Under the pieces are notes generated by a model. That model was not told the DNA's origin and did not search any database. It worked only from the letters and a program-made list of their open reading frames with translations. This document shows positions 6,037 through 11,655 of a stretch of 11,655 bases of DNA, piece after piece (position 1 is the first letter of the stretch; the number at the start of each line of letters is the position of its first letter). The DNA comes from Devosiaceae bacterium (GTDB taxonomy: Bacteria > Pseudomonadota > Alphaproteobacteria > Rhizobiales > Devosiaceae). The position numbers and the translations under genes were made by a program. The stretch spans positions 1 through 11,655 of the forward strand of contig JAKISM010000069.1 of NCBI GenBank assembly GCA_021648585.1, in the 5' to 3' direction.

Positions 6037-7845
6037 ATGCAAAAAGAAAAGAATAATCAGTTTGGTAATTTACCTCAATGGGATTTAAGCGATTTATATA
6101 GTGGGATTGATAGTTTAGAGTTCAAGCAAGATTTAGACAGAGCAAAATCTGAGGCTAAGAGTTTTGAAGAAAATTATAAAAATAAACTTGAGAATTTGAC
6201 TAAAGCAGGATCATTGCTTGAGGCGATTAAATCTTATGAAGCCTTAAGCGATTTAACTGGTAAATTAGGCTCGTTTGCTTTTCTTAACTATGCGCAAAAA
6301 ACTGATGATGCAAATCGAGCAAAATTTATGGGTGATTGCCAAGAGGCGCTTACTAATCTTTCAACTAATTTAATTTTCTTTTCGCTTGAATTAAATCAAA
6401 TTGATGAGGACGTGCTTGAGGCGGCGCTTAATAAAGATAAAGAATTAACTCGTTATAGATATTGGTTTAAGGAATTGCGCAAAAGTAAACCTTATCAATT
6501 AGAAGAGCGCATTGAAGAATTATTTCATGATAAATCTGTAACAGGGCGTTCTGCATGGAACCGCTTGTTTGATGAAACTATGGCTTCGCTCAAATTTGAT
6601 GTTGCAGGGGAGGATGGTGAAAGCGAGAGTTTGGGGCTTGAAGCTACGCTTAATTTACTCACCGATAAAGATGAGAAGAAGCGCAAAAGTGGTTTTGAGG
6701 CGATTGTTACAACGCTCAAAGAAAACCAACGGCTTTTCACGCATATTACTAATGTGTTGGCTAAAGATAAGGAAATATCGGATCGCTGGCGTAAATTTGA
6801 AGATATTGCTGATAGTCGGCATTTGGCAAATTCGGTGGAGCGTGAGGTGGTTGATGCGCTTGAGCAAGCAGTGCGCCAAGCTTATCCACGTCTTTCGCAC
6901 CGCTATTATAAAATGAAAGCGAAATGGCTTGGCAAGGAACAGCTTGAGGCATGGGATAGAAATGCGCCACTGCCAACTAGCGAAGAACAACTTTATGATT
7001 GGGATAGTGCTACAAAAATTGTGCTTGATGCTTATGGTGATTTTTCGCCAGAATTAGCAGAATTAGCCAAGCCGTTTTTTAATTCTGGCTGGATTGATGC
7101 AGAAGTAAAACAGGGCAAATCCCCCGGAGCTTTTGCGCACCCAACTGTACCAAGCGCCCACCCATATCTCATGTTAAATTATTTAGGCAAGCCTCGTGAT
7201 GTTATGACATTAGCGCATGAATTGGGGCATGGAGTACATCAAAGATTAGCCGCTTCTCAAGGTGCGTTAATGGCTTCAACGCCGCTAACTTTGGCTGAAA
7301 CGGCAAGTGTGTTTGGCGAAATGCTCACCTTTCAATCATTGCTTGAAAATGCCAAAGATAAAAAACAGCGCTTTACTATGCTTTCTCAAAAAGTTGAGGA
7401 TATGCTCAACACGGTGGTGCGCCAAATTGCTTTTTATAGTTTTGAGCGAAAAGTGCATACTGCAAGGCGCAAGGGCGAACTCAAGGCTGAGCAAATTGAT
7501 GCAATGTGGCTTGAAGTTTCAAAGGAAAGTCTTGGTGATGGGGTTATATTAAATGAGGGCTATGAAAGTTTTTGGGCTTATATCCCGCATTTCATTCACT
7601 CGCCTTTTTATGTATATGCATATGCGTTTGGCGACTGCTTAGTAAATTCGCTTTATGCAAAATATCAAGAAAATCCAAACGGTTTTGCTGAAAAATATCT
7701 TGAACTATTAGCAGCTGGCGGATCAAAACATCATTCAGAATTATTAAAACCATTTGGGCTTGATGCCAGTGATAAGGATTTCTGGTCGCTTGGCCTTAAT
7801 ATGATTGAAGGAATGATTGATGAGTTGGAAAACTTATCGGATTAA
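6037..7845 (+). CDS. pepF: oligoendopeptidase F, peptidase family M3
   Basis: This is a cytosolic zinc endopeptidase that trims short peptides. The protein has 602 residues, the usual size for the M3 PepF group, and no signal peptide. The N-terminal helical region (about 15-200) fits the family. The catalytic part contains AHPTVPSAHPYLMLNY (367-382) and the zinc-binding motif TLAHELGHGVH (391-401), with ligands His394 and His398 and catalytic Glu395. The third ligand is Glu421 in LTLAETASVFGE. PHFIHSPFYVYAYAFGD (517-533) supplies the conserved His/Tyr substrate-binding segment. The ATG has AGAGAG about 8-13 bases upstream. It is transcribed away from the response regulator. The pntAA start follows 67 bases later, so read-through is possible, but no functional link is evident. 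Confidence 0.95.
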   Translation: MQKEKNNQFGNLPQWDLSDLYSGIDSLEFKQDLDRAKSEAKSFEENYKNKLENLTKAGSLLEAIKSYEALSDLTGKLGSFAFLNYAQKTDDANRAKFMGDCQEALTNLSTNLIFFSLELNQIDEDVLEAALNKDKELTRYRYWFKELRKSKPYQLEERIEELFHDKSVTGRSAWNRLFDETMASLKFDVAGEDGESESLGLEATLNLLTDKDEKKRKSGFEAIVTTLKENQRLFTHITNVLAKDKEISDRWRKFEDIADSRHLANSVEREVVDALEQAVRQAYPRLSHRYYKMKAKWLGKEQLEAWDRNAPLPTSEEQLYDWDSATKIVLDAYGDFSPELAELAKPFFNSGWIDAEVKQGKSPGAFAHPTVPSAHPYLMLNYLGKPRDVMTLAHELGHGVHQRLAASQGALMASTPLTLAETASVFGEMLTFQSLLENAKDKKQRFTMLSQKVEDMLNTVVRQIAFYSFERKVHTARRKGELKAEQIDAMWLEVSKESLGDGVILNEGYESFWAYIPHFIHSPFYVYAYAFGDCLVNSLYAKYQENPNGFAEKYLELLAAGGSKHHSELLKPFGLDASDKDFWSLGLNMIEGMIDELENLSD

Positions 7846-7912
7846 CAGTTCAAACTTGACAATTTGCCAAAACAGGCGTTGGTTTTAATTTCATTTATTA
7901 TGAGAGTGTATA

Positions 7913-9196
7913 ATGAAAGTTGCTATATTAAAAGAGCGTGAGCTGCATGAAACCCGAGTTGGTGCTACGCCTGAAACTGTTAAAAAACTAATCGAGCTTG
8001 GTGCTAGTGTATTTATAGAGAAAAATGCAGGAGAAAGTTCTAAATTTCCTGATGCTGAATATAAAGAGGCAGGGGCAAAAATTTGCGCCAATGCTGCTAG
8101 CGCACTTAAGGGTGCTGATATTGTGCTTTGTGTTCGTCGCCCAAAAGCTAATAGTCTTGTGGGTGTGGTAAAGGGTGCGTTGGTCATTGGCATGATGGAT
8201 CCGTTTGGCAATGAGGGCGATATTGCTGCTTTGGCAAAAAGAGGCGTAAATCTTTTTGCGATGGAATTGATGCCTCGTATTACTCGGGCGCAGGTGATGG
8301 ACGTTCTTTCTTCACAGGCTAACCTTGCTGGTTATCAATCCGTAATTGAAGCAGCAGCTGTTTTTGATAAAGCATTTCCGATGATGATGACGGCGGCTGG
8401 CACAATTCGCCCTGCTAAAGTGTTTATCATGGGGGCAGGGGTCGCAGGGCTTCAAGCGATAGCTACGGCTAGGCGTTTGGGGGCGGTTGTTTCTGCCAAT
8501 GATGTGCGACCAGCGGCAAAAGAGCAGGTTCAGTCTTTGGGTGGTAAATTTATTGCGGTTGAAAATGAAGAGTTTAAACAAGCAGAAACTGCTGCTGGTT
8601 ATGCCAAAGCCATGAGCAAGGATTATCAAAAATTACAAGCTGAACTGGTAGCAAAACATATTACCAAGCAAGATATTGTTATAACGACAGCACTTATTCC
8701 GGGTCGTGATGCGCCAATTTTGGTAACTAAGAAAATGCTTGAGAGCATGGGTGCTGGCTCAATTATTGTTGATTTGGCAACTGAGCGTGGTGGTAATTGC
8801 GAGCTTAGTAAAAAAGATGAAATTATTGAGCATAAGGGAGTTAGCATTATTGGTTATGCTAATATGGCTGGAAGGGTAGCAAATAGCGCATCATCGCTTT
8901 ATGCACGTAATTTATTCGCGTTTTTAGAAACCATGTTTGATAAGGAAAAAAAGGCGCTTAATGTTGATTATGAAGATGAGTTAGTTATGGCAACTAACCT
9001 CACTCGGAACGGCAAAATTGTGCATGAGGCGCTTAAAAAAACTCCTGTGAAAAAGCCAACGGTGAAAAAAGCGGCAACTAAACAATCATCTACTAAAAAA
9101 ATAGTTGCAAAAAAACCAGTAGTTAAAAAAACTAAACTGAAATCTCATAAAGAATTAACAGCTAAAAAAAGTCAAAAAATAAAGGGAGCTAAATAA
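7913..9196 (+). CDS. pntAA: NAD(P) transhydrogenase subunit alpha part 1, with lysine-rich tail
   Basis: This is the soluble NAD(H)-binding domain I of the proton-translocating transhydrogenase; in the complete enzyme hydride passes from NADH to NADP+. Family features are ELHETRVGATPETVKKL (10-26), the RAQVMD loop with SSQANLAGYQS (125-143), the Rossmann motif GAGVAGLQAIATARRLGA (174-191) followed by DVRPAAKEQV, and TTALIPGRDAPIL (258-270). The recognisable domain ends near residue 374. Residues 375-427 are an extra tail with 21 lysines in 53 positions, arranged mainly as KK every five residues, and with no similarity I recognise to the catalytic domain. The ATG has a weak GAGAG upstream. The TAA shares its last base with the pntAB ATG, so translation of the two is likely coupled. 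Identity is certain; the role of the tail is unknown. Confidence 0.96.
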   Translation: MKVAILKERELHETRVGATPETVKKLIELGASVFIEKNAGESSKFPDAEYKEAGAKICANAASALKGADIVLCVRRPKANSLVGVVKGALVIGMMDPFGNEGDIAALAKRGVNLFAMELMPRITRAQVMDVLSSQANLAGYQSVIEAAAVFDKAFPMMMTAAGTIRPAKVFIMGAGVAGLQAIATARRLGAVVSANDVRPAAKEQVQSLGGKFIAVENEEFKQAETAAGYAKAMSKDYQKLQAELVAKHITKQDIVITTALIPGRDAPILVTKKMLESMGAGSIIVDLATERGGNCELSKKDEIIEHKGVSIIGYANMAGRVANSASSLYARNLFAFLETMFDKEKKALNVDYEDELVMATNLTRNGKIVHEALKKTPVKKPTVKKAATKQSSTKKIVAKKPVVKKTKLKSHKELTAKKSQKIKGAK

Positions 9197-9507
9197 TGGA
9201 ACAAATAGATCCGTTTGTTTTCCAATTATCAATTTTCGTACTTGCAATATTTGTTGGGTATTTTGTTGTTTGGTCGGTAACGCCAGCTTTGCACACGCCG
9301 TTAATGAGCGTAACAAACGCAATTTCTTCGGTTATTGTGGTTGGGGCATTATTGGCAGTTGGGGTTTCGCTAATTGATGGCGGAAATTGGGTTTCAAAAG
9401 CCTTTGGCTTTGTGGCGCTAATCCTAGCCTCTGTAAATATTTTTGGCGGTTTTTTGGTAACTCACCGAATGCTCTCAATGTATAAGAAAAAGGATAGCAA
9501 AAAATGA
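9196..9507 (+). CDS. pntAB: NAD(P) transhydrogenase subunit alpha part 2 (membrane)
   Basis: This small integral membrane subunit (103 residues) supplies part of domain II, the proton channel. Three hydrophobic segments are visible (about 10-28, 43-60 and 69-90). The conserved stretch HTPLMSVTNAISSVIVVGAL (33-52) is diagnostic for the family. In E. coli the same segment is fused to the NAD domain as the C-terminus of PntA. Here it is a separate gene, as in Rhodospirillum rubrum and many other alphaproteobacteria. The ribosome binding site GGGAG (9184-9188) lies inside the end of pntAA. The start overlaps the pntAA stop by one base, and the stop overlaps the pntB start (ATGA). Confidence 0.95.
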   Translation: MEQIDPFVFQLSIFVLAIFVGYFVVWSVTPALHTPLMSVTNAISSVIVVGALLAVGVSLIDGGNWVSKAFGFVALILASVNIFGGFLVTHRMLSMYKKKDSKK

Positions 9508-10907
9508 TTTCAGGAAATATTGCAGCCCTGCTTTATCTGATTGCAGGGGTCTTATTCATTTTGGCGCTTCGTGGATTAGCAAGCCCAGCTTCTGCTCGTC
9601 AGGGCAATATGTTTGGCATGATTGGTATGCTAATCGCTATTGTAACCACACTAGCTATTGCTAATGTTACAGACATTACTTCGTGGGTGCTGATAATTGG
9701 TGGCATCGCTATTGGTGGCACGATAGGTGCTGTTATGGCGAAGCGCATTGCGATGACTGCAATGCCGCAATTAGTTGCGGCTTTCCACTCTTTGGTTGGT
9801 TTGGCGGCGGTACTTGTGGCAGCAGCAGCACTTTATGCGCCAGAAGCTTTTCACATTGGAATAATAGGTGATATTAAGCCGACATATTTAGTGGAAATGA
9901 GCATTGGTGCGGCAATAGGGGCGTTTACTTTTACAGGCTCGGTAATTGCTTTTCTAAAACTTGATGGGCGCATGTCTGGCACTCCTATTATTTTGCCGCT
10001 TCGTCATATATTACATATCGCTCTTGGGGTTTTGTTGGTCTATTTAGTATGGCAATTTACGCTAACCAGTTCTAATATGTTGTTCTGGGCAATTATTGCG
10101 CTTTCACTGGTGCTTGGGGTTTTAATGATTATCCCTATTGGCGGCGCTGATATGCCAGTTGTGGTATCGATGCTTAATTCATATTCTGGTTGGGCGGCGG
10201 CTGGCATTGGTTTTACGCTTGGCAATAGTGCGCTTATTATTACTGGTGCTTTGGTTGGCTCATCTGGTGCCATTCTTTCTTATATCATGTGTAAGGCGAT
10301 GAACCGCTCGTTTATTTCGGTAATTTTAGGCGGCTTTGGCGGTGATAGCGCAAAGAGTGATGGCGAAGAAGAAACTCGTCCAGTAAAACAAGGCTCAGCA
10401 GCAGATGCCGCCTTTATGATGAAAAATGCAGGCAAGGTTATTATTGTGCCAGGTTATGGCATGGCGGTAGCGCAAGCTCAGCACGCGGTGCGTGAAATGG
10501 TAGATTTGCTAAAGGAAGAAGGCGTTGAAGTTAAATATGCCATTCACCCAGTTGCGGGCCGTATGCCGGGTCACATGAATGTTTTATTAGCAGAGGCAAA
10601 TGTGCCTTATGATGAGGTGTTTGAATTAGAGGATATAAATTCAGAATTTGCGCAAAGTGACGTTGCTTTTGTCATTGGTGCAAATGATGTAACCAACCCA
10701 GCGGCAAAAACCGATAAAACCTCGCCAATTTATGGCATGCCAATTTTAGATGTTGAAAATGCAGGCACGGTATTATTTGTTAAGCGTGGAATGTCTGCTG
10801 GATATTCAGGCGTGCAGAACGAGTTATTCTTTAGGGATAACACAATGATGTTATTTGGTGATGCCAAAAAAATGAGTGAGAATATTATTAAAGCACTTGG
10901 TGATTAA
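9504..10907 (+). CDS. pntB: NAD(P) transhydrogenase subunit beta
   Basis: PntB provides the rest of the membrane channel and the NADP(H)-binding domain III. The N-terminal ~275 residues are strongly hydrophobic with about eight or nine helices. They include AFHSLVGLAAV with His95, GGADMPVVVSMLNSYSGWAAA with Asp216 and Asn225, and IGAAIGAFTFTGSVIAFLKL; these residues correspond to the proton-path residues His91, Asp213 and Asn222 studied in E. coli PntB. After an acidic linker (about 280-295), domain III shows VPGYGMAVAQAQHAV (315-329), AIHPVAGRMPGHMNVLLAEA (346-365), GANDVTNPAA (392-401) and FVKRGMSAGYSGVQN (425-439). Length 467 is normal for the family. AGGA (9491-9494) is the likely ribosome binding site. 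Together with the two preceding genes it makes a complete transhydrogenase, which uses the proton gradient to make NADPH. Confidence 0.97.
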   Translation: MISGNIAALLYLIAGVLFILALRGLASPASARQGNMFGMIGMLIAIVTTLAIANVTDITSWVLIIGGIAIGGTIGAVMAKRIAMTAMPQLVAAFHSLVGLAAVLVAAAALYAPEAFHIGIIGDIKPTYLVEMSIGAAIGAFTFTGSVIAFLKLDGRMSGTPIILPLRHILHIALGVLLVYLVWQFTLTSSNMLFWAIIALSLVLGVLMIIPIGGADMPVVVSMLNSYSGWAAAGIGFTLGNSALIITGALVGSSGAILSYIMCKAMNRSFISVILGGFGGDSAKSDGEEETRPVKQGSAADAAFMMKNAGKVIIVPGYGMAVAQAQHAVREMVDLLKEEGVEVKYAIHPVAGRMPGHMNVLLAEANVPYDEVFELEDINSEFAQSDVAFVIGANDVTNPAAKTDKTSPIYGMPILDVENAGTVLFVKRGMSAGYSGVQNELFFRDNTMMLFGDAKKMSENIIKALGD

Positions 10908-10936
10908 AACATTTGGTGACTAAAGCGCTTGGTAAG
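10889..10936. repeat. 16-bp imperfect tandem repeat, three copies, over the end of pntB
   Basis: TAAAGCACTTGGTGAT (10889-10904), TAAAACATTTGGTGAC (10905-10920) and TAAAGCGCTTGGTAAG (10921-10936) follow one another directly. Copies 2 and 3 each differ from copy 1 at three positions. The first copy encodes the last residues of PntB (KALGD); the other two lie after the stop, in the 64-base gap before the hydrolase gene. The period is not a multiple of three, so the extra copies do not extend the protein. Confidence 0.85.
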
Positions 10937-10971
10937 CAGATTTTGGCGAATAGATTTTAGAAAGTCATTTT

Positions 10972-11520
10972 ATGATAAAGAAAACTCTTTGGGGGATTGT
11001 ATTTTTAATCTCAATTTATGTTGGTTTGATAATGTATATCAATAAAAACCAACGTAATATGCAATATGAGCCAGGCTCCACTGCCATTGCACTTAGTGAA
11101 GTTGAAGTAGCACGCGCAGAATTTGTTGTTATTTCAACTGGATTTTTAGATGTTCATGGCTGGTATGCACCCCCAATTGGCGATAAACCTATCATTATTT
11201 ATTTTAAAGGCAATGAGGGTAGTTTTAGCGAAGAATATGAGCGTTTTGCACAAATAAGCAAAGATGGCTATGGGGTGTTAGCCTATGATTATCGTGGTTT
11301 CCCTATGTCTCCAGGCAAAATAAATCAGGAAAATATTTTAAATGATGCTTTGGCGGTTTTTGATTGGATAGCAGAGAAAAACTCAAACATTGTGCTTTTT
11401 GGTCGCTCATTAGGCTCAGGCCCTGCAACTTATGTTGCCTCAAAACGTGATGCAACGGCACTAATTCTTGAAGCTCCGTTTATCTCTGCCGCTGAAGTTG
11501 CAAAAAAACGTTTTCCATAA
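10972..11520 (+). CDS. membrane-anchored alpha/beta hydrolase, C-terminus missing
   Basis: This looks like a serine hydrolase of the ABHD13/BEM46-like group, which have one N-terminal membrane anchor and a hydrolase domain on the far side. Residues 6-23 form the anchor. IIIYFKGNEGSFSE (74-87) is the oxyanion region, YDYRGFPMSPG (105-115) the following loop, and GRSLGSG (144-150) the nucleophile elbow with Ser146. The frame ends at KKRFP-stop (182 residues), shortly after LILEAPFISAAEVA. Relatives run to roughly 260-290 residues, so the catalytic Asp and His are absent here. The stop coincides with the junction to unrelated sequence described at 11505-11521, so the truncation probably is not the native gene end. 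The ATG has only a weak AGAAAG upstream and lies 64 bases after pntB. Substrate is unknown. Confidence 0.82.
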   Translation: MIKKTLWGIVFLISIYVGLIMYINKNQRNMQYEPGSTAIALSEVEVARAEFVVISTGFLDVHGWYAPPIGDKPIIIYFKGNEGSFSEEYERFAQISKDGYGVLAYDYRGFPMSPGKINQENILNDALAVFDWIAEKNSNIVLFGRSLGSGPATYVASKRDATALILEAPFISAAEVAKKRFP

Positions 11521-11521
11521 A
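11505..11521. other. probable chimeric or recombination junction
   Basis: Up to about AAACGTTTTCC (11507-11516) the plus strand reads as a normal alpha/beta hydrolase. From the right, the minus strand reads as a glycoside-hydrolase-like protein up to HIYGK(R), encoded by the same bases. Two unrelated genes on opposite strands thus each lose their continuation at a shared stretch of about ten bases. This fits an assembly join or rearrangement at a microhomology. Confidence 0.6.
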
Positions 11522-11655
11522 TGTGTGCAGCACTTGCTCCTAATTTTATACACATCCGCGTACCTTCGGTATTTCTGTGCGTATATTCCCTTGCCCAAAA
11601 TTCGCCCATGGGAATATCGTTTACCCCAAGCGCCCGCAGTCCGTCAAGTGGTGGG
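11508..11655 (-). CDS. internal fragment of a glycoside-hydrolase-like protein
   Basis: Read on the minus strand from 11654, an open frame gives a fragment of about 49 residues. It contains GVNDIPMGEFWAREYT (about 10-25) and, after a variable stretch, KLGASAAHIYGK (about 37-48). The combination of an MGEFW motif followed by ASAAHIYGK resembles a conserved block of large secreted glycoside hydrolases of the alpha-L-rhamnosidase (GH106-like) type, often found in Bacteroidetes and other polysaccharide degraders; the exact family is uncertain. Beyond HIYGKR the frame continues only as the antisense of the alpha/beta hydrolase, so the recognisable part ends there. Both ends of the gene are missing: the start side lies off the window and the end side is replaced at the junction. 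Confidence 0.5.

Noticed and set aside
6525..6990. Several overlapping open frames on both strands inside pepF
   Set aside because: All overlap the continuous 602-residue PepF frame with its expected motifs; none has a recognisable domain.
7864..7890. Terminator after pepF (CCAA...TTGG followed by TTTTAATT)
   Set aside because: The stem is only four base pairs and the T-run is broken.
7855..7912. TTGACA (7856-7861) as the -35 of a pntAA promoter
   Set aside because: The hexamer is perfect, but no -10-like sequence lies 16-18 bases downstream; the nearest AT-rich hexamer is about 22 bases away.
9029..9196. Slippage on the A-runs in the pntAA tail to give a PntAA-PntAB fusion
   Set aside because: The runs of six to seven A are real, but in the pntAB frame a TAA at 9190-9192 sits just before the pntAB ATG, so a -1 slip would terminate instead of fusing the two.

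Overview
The window reads as chromosomal DNA of an AT-rich alphaproteobacterium. A Hyphomicrobiales-like organism is the best guess. This rests on the split three-gene transhydrogenase (pntAA-pntAB-pntB), a long DUF882/M15 protein, a YcbB-type L,D-transpeptidase and an NtrC-type regulator, all in an envelope-rich setting. The class is fairly secure and the order is inference. Coding density is high and no gap between genes exceeds about 225 bases. I saw no rRNA, tRNA, CRISPR array, insertion sequence or phage gene.

The left half (1-5814) lies on the minus strand and is transcribed right to left. The order is an NtrC-type response regulator (5814-4330), an exported L,D-transpeptidase (4153-2507), an exported MepK/YcbK-like M15 peptidase with a long C-terminal extension (2299-650), and the first 186 codons of dxs (560-1, cut by the window edge). 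The two middle genes pair an enzyme type that makes 3-3 peptidoglycan cross-links with a family known to cleave them. The regulator has a complete receiver and Walker A, but its sigma-54 contact motif GAFTGA is replaced by GATPKA, so it probably does not act as an ordinary sigma-54 activator.

The right half is on the plus strand. It holds a cytosolic M3-family oligoendopeptidase F (6037-7845), then a tightly coupled pntAA-pntAB-pntB operon (7913-10907; the stop and start codons overlap at both junctions) for the proton-translocating transhydrogenase that makes NADPH, then the beginning of a membrane-anchored alpha/beta hydrolase (10972-11520). PntAA carries an unusual lysine-rich tail built on a five-residue KKxxx period.

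The gaps hold several short structures: a 14-bp x3 tandem repeat that contains the likely ldt promoter, a 16-bp x3 tandem repeat over the 3' end of pntB, a repeated AGGGATATTT-type element in the divergent regulator/pepF region, and two inverted repeats. At the right edge the hydrolase stops abruptly where an unrelated glycoside-hydrolase-like reading frame begins on the opposite strand. This looks like a chimeric or rearranged junction, so the last ~150 bases should not be trusted as native context.
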